Below are positions 47,263 to 60,991 of a DNA stretch of 64,000 bases, piece after piece (position 1 is the first letter of the stretch; each line of letters starts with the position of its first letter). This DNA comes from Cerrena zonata. Its lineage: Eukaryota > Basidiomycota > Agaricomycetes > Polyporales > Cerrenaceae. Both the position numbers and the translations under genes were made by a program. The DNA is taken from assembly GCA_038087015.1 (NCBI GenBank), contig JASBNA010000004.1:1798001-1862000 (forward strand). Direction: 5' to 3'. Below the pieces are notes generated by a model. The model did not search any database, had not been told where the DNA came from, and saw only the letters and a list, made by a program, of their open reading frames with translations.

Positions 47263-48224
47263 AATCTGCAACTGGAAGTTACCTACATTTTGCACTCGGC
47301 AGGTTTACGTCGTGTAACTTAGGATACGTGCTCTTGTATGCGCTTTCTTGAACCTGATATGTTCTTGTAGAAAGGTACATCGTCATTTTCTGATGTCAAC
47401 GACATGGTGCATCTCCAACATGCCTCGCTGAACGTCTCTCGGTGCAGAGATTCACCTCGGAATATTCTCGCCAATCAGAGTGAGAGAATCCTTCGCTCTT
47501 GGTGCCTCGCGAGCCGGAGATGCCTTCCAATGTTCAGTTTCTATGTCGACGCACCTAGCGGTCGTTGAGAGCAATCAGTCACCTTGTTTTGACGGGTCAT
47601 TTGAGTTCTCTTCTGTCCGTGTCGATCACTGTCGTATGGCAACATGCGAAAAGTCGTAGATACAGCTGTCATGTAGATAGGAAGTTTTGTACACCTTTCT
47701 ACCTAACCACGATTGCCTGTACTGTACCTTACCTTACTTGAGCCTCAATGAACTATGCAGTCCCTGTGATAGATCTAAGGGCTGAAACGGTTGCCGTGGT
47801 CGAATGAAGTGCGATATGATCAGAGGTAGACACTGCACCTGTCCGCCGACGCTGATGGCACACAGCGTATTGGATTCAGATTGTGTTCATCTCTGGGAGA
47901 CAGTCCTGAGCTAGTCTGCTTCCCATTGGCACGTTTGTTGTATGATTGATGGACCAATCAATAGCTTTCGTGTGCCGACTGACCGCCTCTGCTACCCGCC
48001 AAACTCATCAAGCCCGTGAACCGCTCAGCCTGGATATAATCACTCCCGGCATATCCTTTCCACTCCCATATCGCTTTACCTCCTCTTACCCCGTTGTCTG
48101 GGGAACACCCAACTCATAACGTACTTATACTTGGTCCTTCTTGTCTTTTAAGCCCCTCTAATCTATAGATCTATACCCCTTCGCTTTTGCCTCCGTCTCT
48201 CCAACAACTTACTCTAGAGTCACC

Positions 48225-51200
48225 ATGATGCCTGGTCTTTTCTCCCCGAACACTGACATATTCACTACACCACCAACAACGCCAACCGTTGCAGAAGAAA
48301 TACGTCCCTCTCTCTCCAGACGACAGAGCAGGCCCTCTAGTTTGCGTATACAGCATTCTGCTGTCCCAGATATCATCCTCGATCACCAGACATCGCCCGA
48401 GCCATCTAATCAGACTCAAGGCAAAGGCAGCACCCCGTTAACGGCCACGCTGGCTTCGTATCACAATGGAGCCAATGGATCTTATGTCAATGGCTATCAC
48501 CCGAATGGCCAGAACTCTTCGAGTTCTTCCCAGAACACACATCTTCAAAGCCCGTTCACGCAGGCGCACGGCTCAAGTCAGCAGGTGACATCTACCGAAG
48601 GGCAACCATTACGTTCACCACGACCTTCATCTGCCATGACTTCCCCCTGTTTCGTTCACTCGCAACTGCAAGGGCCGTCGTTCACCGACTGGCTCCAGAA
48701 CACTCAAGCCAAAACGAATGGTTCAGGTTTGATCTCTAGTGGAAAACCATATATGCCGCACTACGACGGTGCTTCCGATTACAGCTACGACGGCAACGAA
48801 CATCACCTTCAGTTAGATGAAGATGATTCGACTAGTAGCTTGACAAAGCACCTGGCAGAGACCGCTGTGGGCGTTCGAGAAATGAGCAAGCAACTCGGTG
48901 AGTACACCAGTTATTACTTTTGTATCTTGATGTCTGATCGACTTGTTCCCATGTCTCGTATAGGTCGAACTCGCGTACATTCCGTCATCCAATCTATCCT
49001 CATTGTTACAAAAGCCAGAGACAACAGGCTTATTAAGCTCACTCGAGAGCTTGCCCTCTACCTTATGTTGAAGAAACGACACAGTGGTAGAGGCATCATC
49101 GTGTGAGCTTCATCCCTTGACCCTCGCTCGATGCAGCACTCACTGTAGTCCTAAAGTTATGTCGACAATCAACTCAAGACATCGCGTCGGTTCGATGCTG
49201 CCGGAATCGAACGCGACTACCCCGAACTTTTCGTTCCATTCCCTCGACGAAGAGACTCTTCGTCATCTGCTTCATCTGCGAGCACCTTCGGAGATGTTCC
49301 TGCTCAGGGTCAGCTACGTTACTGGACAGCAGAAATGTGCAGTCGATCACCTCAACTATTTGATTTCGTGATTACGGTGAGCTTCCTTTCTCTTCCTCAC
49401 TTCTCTAATTCTCGTATTCAGTGAAACTCACGCATATTCATATTCATCTTTAGTTGGGAGGAGACGGTACCGTGCTCTTCACCTCATGGCTGTTCCAGCG
49501 CATCGTCCCTCCAGTTCTCCCTTTCGCCCTTGGCTCCCTAGGTTTCCTCACCAACTTTGATTTCTCCGACCACCAAGCTGTCATGGACAACGTCATTGAC
49601 TCCGGTATTCGTGTCAACCTCCGGATGAGATTCACATGTACCGTGTACCGCGCGGTGGCTCCAGAGAAATGTACGAAGCGACGGGCGGTGAAGAAGGGTG
49701 ATACTGGTGAGATCTTGATGAAGAACTTGGAGAAAGGTGGATGGGAAGCTTTGGAGAGCGGGTATTATCCCTGTAAAGGAGGGGAAAGAGAAGACCAAGG
49801 ATAAGGAGATCAAGTGCTTCACAACGAGGCCGGTCGAATGTTTCGAGGTGTTGAACGATCTGGTTATTGATCGAGGACCGAGTCCGTACGTCAGTTTGCT
49901 GGAGTTGTTTGGTATGTTCACAATTTCTCGCCTCTGTCCCATTATTTCATACTAACATATGTGAGTAGCGGATGACCACCATCTTACCACTGTCCAAGCT
50001 GATGGTCTTACTGTTTCAACTCCCACTGGCTCAACTGCATATTCAGTATGTTTTCTAGAGGTTATAGTATATATCTATGTTTACTAACACCTGAAATAGT
50101 TATCGGCCGGTGGTTCCCTGGTCCACCCCGAAATCCCGACTATCCTCATCACTCCCATTTGCCCTCACACACTGTCCTTCCGACCCATGCTTCTTCCTGA
50201 TAGCATGGAGCTTCGTGTCTGTGTTCCATTTAACTCCCGCAGTACTGCCTTGGGCATCCTTCGATGGTCGAGGTCGTGTTGAGCTTAGACGTATGTGTTT
50301 ACTGTCATTATTGAAGTACTTCTTGACTGATTGCTGTATGTTTCTACAGAGGGTGACCATATTAAGATCACCGCATCCAAGTATCCCTTCCCAACTGTTT
50401 GTGCCGATAACCAATCAACCGATTGGTTTCACTCTAACTCGCGTACGCTGAAATGGAATGAGCGTGAACGACAGAAGTCGTTCGTGGTTGTCGAGGAAGG
50501 GTCCCTGAGAAGCATAAATCAAAGGAGAAGAGACATCACCCTAAGGTCGCCCACGCGATGGAGAACGGGCATAGACAAGTTGGAAGAGGAGGACGAAGTC
50601 TCGGACTGAGGAAGAGTCCTCCGAAGAAGAAGAGGAGGAAGAGGAAGAAGAGAAGTACGATATCGACGACTTATCGTCAACTGAGTCACCAAAGGGCTCC
50701 GAGGTCAGCCATGAGGATGCCAAAGCTGCTCTCGAAGAGAACAAGCAAAGTGCGCAGGAGGCTATCGTTGGGAAGGAGAAGATGCTTGAGGAAGAACGTA
50801 ACAAATTCCGTGGACAACCTCAGGCTGAAGAACTGGCTCGGGCACTTAAACACACTTCACTTCATCAAGGCAAGCTTCGGACTAAACCTCGTTCTGCACG
50901 TTCAAGATCAAGATCCGGCGTAAGGTCAGGTGTGGAGACGCCGGATCGGTTCGCTGGTCCTCATCCCCACCCACCGAAACTTTCTTCGAGGCACGTACAA
51001 TTCCGCGCTTCGGAATCATCACCTACATCAGCCGTAAACTCTCATCCTATGGAGAGGGACCAGACTATCACTAGGGATACGGTATTGTCGCCGGAGACTG
51101 TTATGAAAACGCCGACTATGCAGGAAGGACATCGTACTCATAATCCTCGGAAGGGCAGAAGCCGAGAACGAGGCGGAAGGGGGTTATCCTTCGAAGGCGA

Positions 51201-51279
51201 GCATACGAGAAGGGCGTTCGCGGTATGGGGGCAAGACGAGAGTGAGAGTGAAAGTGCGGCGAGCGATAGCGATAGGTAA
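48225..51279 (+). CDS. NAD kinase, with frame breaks
   Basis: NAD kinase phosphorylates NAD to NADP in the cytosol. The N-terminal 220 residues (exon 1, 48225-48897) are Ser/Gln-rich. The catalytic part begins [21 protein letters not shown] and has [15 protein letters not shown] (the GGDG motif), [74 protein letters not shown], and DGRGRVEL. Breaks seen: at 50250-50251 an extra T inside the conserved [14 protein letters not shown] motif leads to an early stop. Near 49737-49790 the frame changes; a 52-nt GT-AG intron (49737-49788) could explain this one. At about 50490-50610 the acidic tail is open only in another frame. The acidic, Arg/Ser-rich tail ends at 51279. The gene is normally essential, so sequence error is likely. 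Confidence 0.82.
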
Positions 51280-51588
51280 TCATTCGCTGCTCGGCCGTTT
51301 GTTCTTCACTGTTTCGCTCGCGTTTGCTTTATTCTTAGGTTAGACATTACAGGTTATTGCGATTCGGCAACATTAAAAGAAGCAAGTAGATTGTGCATAT
51401 TTTGTATGAATATATATTGGATCTTTATGCTCTCTTATCCATCCTTGGTCCTCAAATTCGCAACTTGCGTTGTGTTCAAAACTGTTTGTTTGCTCTAGTG
51501 AGATCAGATAAGCTAATGCAACTAAGTGATGTATGACAAGAAGTCGTGCCCTTCAGCACTGTACCACAAGTAGTGGTAGTGTCGGGGA
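51280..51588. other. Convergent 3' spacer
   Basis: It lies between the NAD kinase stop and the FAD oxidase stop. Nothing else is seen. Confidence 0.5.
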
Positions 51589-53345
51589 TTAGGCACTAGG
51601 TCTAATGGGGAACCATAGACGGAACAACATATCCGGATCGTACTTCTTCTTGATGTCTTGCAGTTTAGGATAATGCTTTCCAAATAACTTTTGAGTCGCA
51701 TCAAGGGTCTTCTTCTCGCTTGTCTCATCGATTGATCCTATGAAGACGTTAGACATTATTAACACGATATTATACATTTCTCGTGGAGAGAGCTCACCGT
51801 AATTTCCATAGCATTGCCCGTCAGACAGCAGACCGGCTAGGTTATGGGATACATCCCTCGCGAGCGATTGTTTTTCAGGGCTATGTTCTTTCCACTGAAT
51901 AAGGAACACTGCATGTCCATGCAGGTTTCGACGATAAGGAGTCGTGTCGTCGGGTACGCTGTTGATTTTACCGTGAGGTAAGTATTCCAATACGAGACCA
52001 ACATTCAGATCCTCTTGTGAGAATTTGATAATACGGTCAAACATTTCACGGGTAAGATCCTGAGATGGCTTCTCGGATAGCAGGGCACCCTTCATGTAGT
52101 AGTTGAGGTTTAGAGGAGCAAACACATTCTGAGAAAGAGCATTCGCGCACGATCAGTACCTTAACTTCAGGTGTCAACAGGTGACGTTACCGACATTCAT
52201 ACTATTCATTTCTTCGTATGGAATATCTGCAGCATCGGCCTTGAAAGGTCCTAATAAAACTCTTTAGTACTTATACATCTCAAATCAGAGACGCTTACCA
52301 ATGTCATAGAAAGCTTTAAAATGGTCTTTCCCTTCAGTCTCTGAGCCATTGTAGAACAACTGCAGAAGAACCCAAGGCTACATTTCAAACCCAGTCAGAA
52401 GGGAGCTTTGATCACCGCAAAGACGCTAAGACTTACTGTATTTTCTATGAGCGCAGGGATACACATCAAAGCCCCACTCTCTCCAGCATTTGGCCACCAA
52501 ATGTCAAGAGCCGTCGCAATCTGCTCCAATTTGTCCTCGGTGAAATACAACAGCCCTCCAAACACCGTCCGTCGTTGAGGGTGGAGTTGAAGGACAAATT
52601 CAGTAACAACACCGAAGTTGCAGCCGCCGCCACGGATGCCATAGAATAAGTCAGAATTCTCGGAAGCATTGGCAGTGAGAATGCTACCATCCCCAACAAC
52701 CACCGTGGCCTACGAAGGATAAATTGGCATGTCGTCATATAGTTAGTAGTGGGTACGGACCTGTACAAGATTGTCAATGACGAGACCATGGCGTCCACTG
52801 AGCCAGCCATAACCACCTCCGAGAGTAAGTCTATAGTAATGTCAGTATAATCCATTCAGCGTGAATACACTTGATCACCAACCCTCCGACGCCGGTCTAG
52901 AATAAAGATAGTTGAGTTTACGATAACATAAATATGAAATCGACTTACATGATTGACTGTGCCGCCTACAGTGGCCAGCCCGTATTGAATGCAAGTATGG
53001 TCAACTGTTCTCCACAAAGCACCTCCCCCCACATGTGCAAGACGTTTCTCGGCATCGACGGTGACGCCGTCGACATACTTCGAGAGGTCAATAACTAATC
53101 CGTCCTCAACAGAAGATGCCCCGGATGCACTGTGTCCACCACCGCGTATAGCGATAGTAATGCTATTTGGCTTTCGCATACTTGACAGCCAACGAGACGT
53201 CACTGGCATCCTTCACGAATGCAACAATTTTCGCTCGTCTAGCTGCGTTATGAGCCCATCTCTCGATAGCGTCATTGTAGCCTTGGTCTGTGGGGGTAAC
53301 AAGATCACCTTTGAACGATTGTTGGAAGGAAGCAAAGTTGGACAT
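51589..53345 (-). CDS. FAD-linked oxidase (berberine bridge enzyme-like), copy 1, with frame break
   Basis: Minus-strand exons run from [20 protein letters not shown] (ATG at 53345) to FPIRPSA and the stop at 51591-51589. The PCMH FAD-binding fold is clear: [13 protein letters not shown] with the histidine expected to link FAD covalently, [44 protein letters not shown] and [17 protein letters not shown]. The BBE C-terminal domain ends [18 protein letters not shown], where the FAD-contacting YDP motif is kept. At 53168-53166 an AAA run has one A too many relative to copy 2, giving a stop just before RGGGH. These enzymes oxidise sugars or alcohols and release H2O2. Copy 2 is intact. Confidence 0.8.
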
Positions 53346-54116
53346 GATAGCAGATGATACGATGTGGCCACAACAGCAAGTTTTGCGCAGAGCTTTATTA
53401 ACGATCCCTGTGGTTGTGTTAAAGGTCAGATCCACAGCAGGGTCCCTCCACGTCATAATGGAACTTTGGAAGACATTGGGTTACTCCATCTGTTTAAACC
53501 TTCGCGATGGTGCGCCGTACCCTAGCAGATCCGATGAGTATCAGAAACACACGCTGGTACGTTTACGTTTCATTTGACTGAGGTGCATGGAATTGACCAA
53601 AAGAAGGAAGCTAGGGGCATGATGTGTGCATCGGTGTCATATGTTAGTATGAATTTCCACTTGCTGGTTGATGTACTTCATCCATCGAGCCTAACGTCAA
53701 ACCGGATGAGCTGCCGAGACTTGCGGCCAAGAGATGCGAATGAAGACTGAGATAGCTGGACAACTTAGAAGTCGGGTCAGCAGATACAATCAACGACGTT
53801 TATCATATACAGAGTCAACATTGACTTGTTGACAGACACTGGCAACATGGCGCGGCCCCAGTAGCACACCCGAGGAGTGAAAAAAGAGCTGTCAGCGAGA
53901 AAAGTGGACGATTCAAGACGCATATTTCATAACGATATGGATTGGATTCGTATGTTGTCCTGTATTCCTATTGCGTCAAGTTCAAATGGAGAATACCCAA
54001 GTGCCTCACTCAGGTCGCGGTGCCGATCGACGTCCAGGTGCCAGTGCGTCCGATTGTGTCGCCTTGTTTGTGTGAGAACGAAGGTTGGAAGCGCCGAAAT
54101 ACTGTAGCCTTAACTC
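53346..54116. other. Divergent spacer between FAD oxidase 1 and the 104-residue gene
   Basis: No gene is recognised. No clear TATA box is seen on either side. Confidence 0.4.
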
Positions 54117-54431
54117 ATGACCACCATGACGTCCAATACCAAACTAAACCCGTTACCTTTCAACGAGACCCTTCGTGACTTAGCCTTGCTTAGAGCTTCC
54201 GACATCGACTTCTCATCCATCTTGCCCAAGCCAAAAACTCAGGAAGGCTCAACAGATGTTGATAAAGAAGTGGACACTACGCTCCAACGTTCCTATGAGT
54301 TCGTCAAAGAAACTCGGACAGCCATCAGGGCTCTGAACAGGGGAGATGTTGATGCCCAGGGCTCTCGTGTTGAAGATCTCAGGAATAGATTGGAAGATGT
54401 CCTTCAAGGTTTGGAGGACGCAAAGTCATAG
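54117..54431 (+). CDS. Small unknown protein with C-terminal coiled-coil helix
   Basis: This intronless frame of 104 residues starts MTTMTSNTKLNPLPFNETLR. A short LRDLALLRASDIDFSSIL helix, a charged linker (KPKTQEGSTDVDKEVD) and a long helix with heptad-like spacing (TLQRSYEFVKETRTAIRALN, then RVEDLRNRLEDVLQGLED) can be seen. There is no signal peptide or membrane segment. Composition looks like a real small adaptor-type protein. I do not recognise a family. It sits between two FAD oxidases on the other strand and probably predates their duplication or was enclosed by it. Confidence 0.6.
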   Translation: MTTMTSNTKLNPLPFNETLRDLALLRASDIDFSSILPKPKTQEGSTDVDKEVDTTLQRSYEFVKETRTAIRALNRGDVDAQGSRVEDLRNRLEDVLQGLEDAKS

Positions 54432-54665
54432 CTAATGGGCAATCGTATGGTAGGTCGTAAACTCCTTCGGTTACATGTACTAGTATATATTTGTGCCCAT
54501 GATGAGCTTATTGTTCAATATTTCAGCCCCGTTTCCCTATCCACCGAATACTCCAGAGTAGACACCCTACTTCTCAAATGGGGTACTGACAGATGATTGT
54601 CAATGTCCTTAATGACCCACTACTTCGTTTCTATGAGCTTCTATAGCTGTCGCTCTTACGTGAAT

Positions 54666-56427
54666 TTACGCAGGTGCAATCAAGAACCATTTGTGGAACA
54701 ACATATTCGGGTCATACTTCTTCTTGAGGGCCTGCAACTTAGGATAATGCTTCCCAAACAACTTCTGAGTCTTGTCTGGAGGGGCAACGCCATCTAGAGA
54801 TATAGAGGTGTCATCGGTACCTCCTATGACGAAATTAGCAATGCTCTCTCTTGGTGGTTGTGAAACCTGACCATAATTACCGTAGCCCTCTCCATCAGGC
54901 ATCAGAGTAGCTAAATCATGGGTTGTTTGCCTTGCGGCTGCTTGTTTCTCGGGTGTATGCTCCGACCACTGGACAAGGATCAGTGCGTTTCCTGGCAAGT
55001 TACGACGATAGGGAGTTGCGTCCTCGGGTATGCTGTTGATCTTATCGTTTGGCAGGTATTCCAAGATCATGGCAACATTGAAATCTTCCTTCGAAGCCCC
55101 CATGACTCGGTCGAAGACCTTACGACTAAGGTCTTTAGACGGTACGTCAGATAGTAGGACACCTTTCAAGTAATAGTTCTGATGAGGAATGGCAAATATG
55201 TTCTGGACGATATGTGTAAGTCATTGTTGATATATCATGCTCATGAACACTTACATTCTGCCCATTCATTTCCTCGTAGGGGATCTCTGATGCTGTGGCC
55301 ATGAAAGGACCTGACAAAACAATGAGCAAGGGTAAACTTCAATATCTGAGAGACAAATACCGATATCGTAAAAGGTCTTGTAATGCTCTTTGCCCTCAGC
55401 CTCAGAGCCATTGTAGAAAAGCTGCAAGAGAATACAAGGCTATGAAGGTGAGTTAGAATACCGGAGATGCCATGACGAATTGGAAAGTGCTGTTACCTTC
55501 TTCTCGACGTGCCCCATAATGCACATCAAAGATGACTTCCCTCCCGTGTTTGCTGTGTTTGCCCACCATACGTCAAGGGCGGCCGCAATCTGTTCCAGTT
55601 TATCATCCGTAAAGGCAATTAAGCCTCCAAATATCGTTCGTCGCTGTGGATGCAGTCTAGTGACAAATTCCGTGACGGCACCGAAATTGCATCCCCCTCC
55701 TCGGATTCCCCAGAATAAATCGGGGTTCTCGGATTCATTTGCAGTGAGAATGGATCCATCTCCAACAACTACCGTGGCCTGTTATGGCTTCAGAGTCATA
55801 TCGAAATTGCTTGGCAGTGAGTACGCACCTGGACAAGGTTATCTATCGCAAGACCATGCTGGGCACTAAGCCAGCCATATCCACCTCCTAAAGTGAGTCT
55901 GGATGCAAATCAGGATGCGAAGCTTCCTTATTGTATACAGAAACTACTAACCCTCCCACACCAGTCTGTATTGAGAAGCAATCCAATCAGATCCTTGGAT
56001 TCGGAGTGTGTGAAACTTTGAAACGGCTTACATGGTTGACTGTACCACCTACAGTAGCCAACCCGTGCTGAATGCAAGTATGATCAACTGTCTTCCACAG
56101 GGCACCACCCCCAACATATCCGAGGCGTTTCTCGGCATCGACAGTAACACCATTGATATACTTCGAAAGGTCGACCACCAATCCGTTCTCGATAGAAGAT
56201 GCTCCAGATGCACTGTGACCTCCACCGCGGATAGCGATAGGAAGGTTATTAGCTTTTGCATACTTGATAGCCAATGAAACGTCATGAGCGTCTTTAACAA
56301 ATGCGACAATTTTGGCACGACTAGCTGCATTATGAGCCCATCTCTCGATGGCGTCTTCGTAGTCCGGGTCTGTAGGAGTGACTAAATCCCCTTTGAACGA
56401 TTTCTGGAAGGTAGTGAAGTCAGACAT
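54666..56427 (-). CDS. FAD-linked oxidase (berberine bridge enzyme-like), copy 2
   Basis: This intact paralog of copy 1 starts at ATG 56427 ([20 protein letters not shown]) and stops at 54668-54666. [13 protein letters not shown] carries the FAD-linking histidine. [34 protein letters not shown] and the C-terminal [18 protein letters not shown] follow. About 490 residues with the same exon plan as copy 1. No signal peptide is seen, so the enzyme should be intracellular or leave by another route. A TATA box is 54-59 bp upstream. Carbohydrate or alcohol oxidation coupled to H2O2 release is the family expectation, and the substrate is unknown. Confidence 0.85.
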
Positions 56428-57192
56428 GAATGATAAGTGATGTTCGATGATATCAGGTTGGTCATGAGTGCTCGTCTCGCTTTATAGCTCAAAGCTAGGA
56501 CGCTCGAGGGGATATTGTCAGGATCAATGCTCTATTAGTGGAATACTGCATCTATGAGGCTGTTCATGTAGACACTCTCGGCCGCCCTCTCATACCAACT
56601 GGATGGCAGGAGACATCACGAAATAGGAGAGCAACTATGGTGTTATTTCAACGCTCAAGTTAGTGGACGTGTGCAATGAGATTGGTCGTGTTCTTCAGGC
56701 GGCCTCCGCGTCTCCAAACACTATCGCTGACAGATGGTCAGACGGGAGAATTGATCCTCTCTGATCTTCTGCGGAAGCCGAGGGATAGGGCGGGTGAAAG
56801 AGTATTTCTTTCTATGAGTAGGATGGAGATCATCGGATCGCATAGTAATTCAGGGGATGATAATGAGCGATAGAGTCTGCTCGAGGGCTTTGTTGCAAGG
56901 GTAACTGTACTGCCATTATACGTTGTTCAGGCTTCCTTCGAAGGGCATACAATATGGAGGTAGCTTATCATTGGACATGCGACACAACGAGATTGAGGTG
57001 CACCAAATATTTATTAAACCAAATAATTCAGACCATGACAGACGATGAGATTGATGAGCGACCAGGCAAGTTGTCTAAGCATAAAACGAATCCAGCAGCC
57101 ACTCTTATTCTATTACTCCCTGCGTGTTCGTTTACGAGGGGGGACTAATAGTTTTATCAGTACACAATTGTCTCTTGAAAAGGGATATGAGC
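56428..57192. other. Spacer between FAD oxidase 2 promoter and the peroxidase 3' end
   Basis: Short frames only. No gene or repeat is supported. Confidence 0.45.
56481..56486 (-). promoter_or_regulatory. TATA box of FAD oxidase 2
   Basis: TATAAA on the minus strand lies 54-59 bp before the ATG at 56427. Confidence 0.55.
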
Positions 57193-58625
<1,433 letters not shown>

Positions 58626-59936
58626 CCCGCTCAGTCCGTAGGTAAAAAACATATGTTAGTGATGTTCCGTGCCTTCAGGACCATGGTAGCACCGTTTGCT
58701 ATGCTTTTTTCACAGAAACCCAGCCAATGGTATGCCAGAGATATGGCATCGTGTAAGGCTTTCCTGTATCGAAGGTTCACGAACAAGGACCCTTGAGAGA
58801 TGGCGGTGTACAGCTAGACAGGCTGCAATCCTCACAACGGGCTAGGATAAAGAAAGAATCATGTAAAAATAAGATAGGACAAATCACGATCGTTCGTACC
58901 TTATTGCAGCGGAGCGTCGTGAGATTAGACTTTGTCGGTGCCGATATATTTGGACAAAACCGATAACTTGAGGTAACGCAAATGGTGTACGAATACACAT
59001 GTCGGTGAGAGCCAATCCAAGCTATTGGTTTGGGAGGCGCTATTGACGGGAATGGACCTTTGGCTCTCGCATAGCAAACTGCGCTGTGAATGATGTGAGG
59101 ACTTTCCCTGGTTGTGGTAAATCCCAGAGAGTCGGTTGTATCCCCTGACATCATTCCTTCTACGTTGCAAATGGTACATGACTCACCAAAAATATTCGGA
59201 ACAGCCAATACTGCCCTCCTCCCTTTTATTTCTATTACTCGTAATCGAAGAAAAGCCAACCGATGTTTCGCCAGTCGTTTAGTAGGTCGAAGTACCGTAA
59301 ATTCCCAAAATATCCAGGGCCAAGAACCATCGAGGAGTGAAGGAGGAGTAACGAGCGTGGTTACATACAGTTACACACGCTTCCGGCAACCTTGAAGCGT
59401 GAGGAAGGATCGTGTGACTGTTCCGAGTGACTTATTCAGAATAGACAAAAATAGCGCATCGAGGCTTGTAGCGTTCACAAGTATTCGGAAACCTATTTAT
59501 AGTGCAATGCAACTTGTCAGTTACTGTTCTTTTTATACACTGCGGCATCTAGGCATCCTTATGATTGTGGTAATGGGCCGACGTCTTGGGTTGATTGTGA
59601 GAACGGTACCGAGGATGTAGGTTACCTATAGACTGGAACAGTCGGTCAGCACTCGAGATGGCCCCCTCCGGAAGGAAGAATAAACCGATTCCAAGGCCCG
59701 GAAGATAAAGACATATGGGCATCCAGTCGTATCCATGAGGTTGCTGCTCGTCGTCAGCAAGAGTAGTGGAAAATAAAAGGAAACATTGACTTCACGCTTG
59801 AGAGGCATGCCGACTCCACGCGTGCCGAAATAATCCTCCTTCCACGATAAACGGTTTTGACAGCTTCGTTAGTCCCAAGCGGGGTCGTTTGACGATTTGT
59901 AAGAACGGAAACATCGGTAGTAATTGGAAAATTGTA

Positions 59937-60828
59937 TTAGACCCGCATAAGCAAATTTACTAGTAGATTATTCAGGAGTTCTGTTCCCGTTTGAGCAATG
60001 CCGTCACCAGCAGTGACACTGGTGTTGGTAGCCACTACTTGCTGAACATCCTCCCGAGACGCACTACCGCCGCACGTGAATGTGGACACTGGAGGACAAG
60101 TGCAGATCAGGTACGCGTTGATGGGTAACGACTCTTCAATTGAGTACAGTTCGGCAGACCCATGATGGCGAGGTGTATGTACTCGAGGTCGACAGTAAGT
60201 CACCATGGCTCTGGCAAAGAACGTCTAAACTCCTAAAACGTTGCAGTGGTCTCGGAGCGTCTGAATGAAGGTCAAAAACCGAGGATCCTTAACGAAAAGA
60301 CCGTTTCCTGGGGACCCAAAGAGTTCAGTCAGGCACTGTGATCCGATACTATAGGGGGGACATACATCGGCTTCTGACCATTGTTCTTCCCACCAGAAGA
60401 ATGTTATACAAACCATCTTGAATACTGAACATACACGCACTGTGTCTGGTTGTCAGCAAACCAAGAATGTCACATAACGGATGCTGTGATTTGACCAGCA
60501 CTTGAACTAGTTGAGTCGAAAAATTGGATGGAAGTTGAGTACAACGTCGTTTCGTGGGAACGTCTGAGTACAAGTTTATTTGCAGTGACGTCATCAGCCA
60601 AGTCGTTCAAGCCATGTTCACGTCCGCGGCTTCCACTGTCACAGCTCGGTCAATTGAATATTGGCTAACGCGGGGCTGGGATCCTAGCTGTATGCGCTTT
60701 GCGCTAGGTAATGAGCTTGCTTGACCATATGCATATGTTATCTTCCAACCAGGAATGAATGCCGTCGGATCCGGACTTAAGAGGGACCACTGACAGTGAA
60801 GTACTTCTGCAGCTGAGTCAATGTCCAT
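59937..60828 (-). other. Doubtful minus-strand gene or gene remnant
   Basis: Frames at 60828-60607 (73 codons, MDIDSAAEVLHCQWSLLSPD), 60440-60225 and 60206-59937 (with a CTCPPVSTFTCGGSASREDV segment) follow each other on the minus strand as exons might. I could not join them convincingly with splice sites and recognise no family. Confidence 0.2.
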
Positions 60829-60991
60829 GACGGCTGAACCTACTATACCCTAACTCGACCCTGAGAAAGAATGTCACCAGACTCAGAGGAAGCATACATA
60901 TACCATCGATACTCTATCAGGTGGGTTACATCCTCTTTCCACTCTGGTTCTACATAACAAGCCGAATTGCTGAAAGTTCAAGTCAACTCCA

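Larger units (their letters stand above)
43876..48224. other. Gene-poor 4.3-kb region with a diverged duplication
   Basis: No gene with recognisable content is seen. Frames up to 132 codons at 45.4-45.9 kb fall in biased, purine-rich sequence. It contains the repeated segments listed separately. The last 300 bp are C/T-rich and probably the NAD kinase promoter and leader. Confidence 0.5.

Noticed and set aside
58777..59259. Minus-strand frame of 160 codons upstream of the peroxidase
   Set aside because: No domain or convincing continuation; more likely regulatory spacer.
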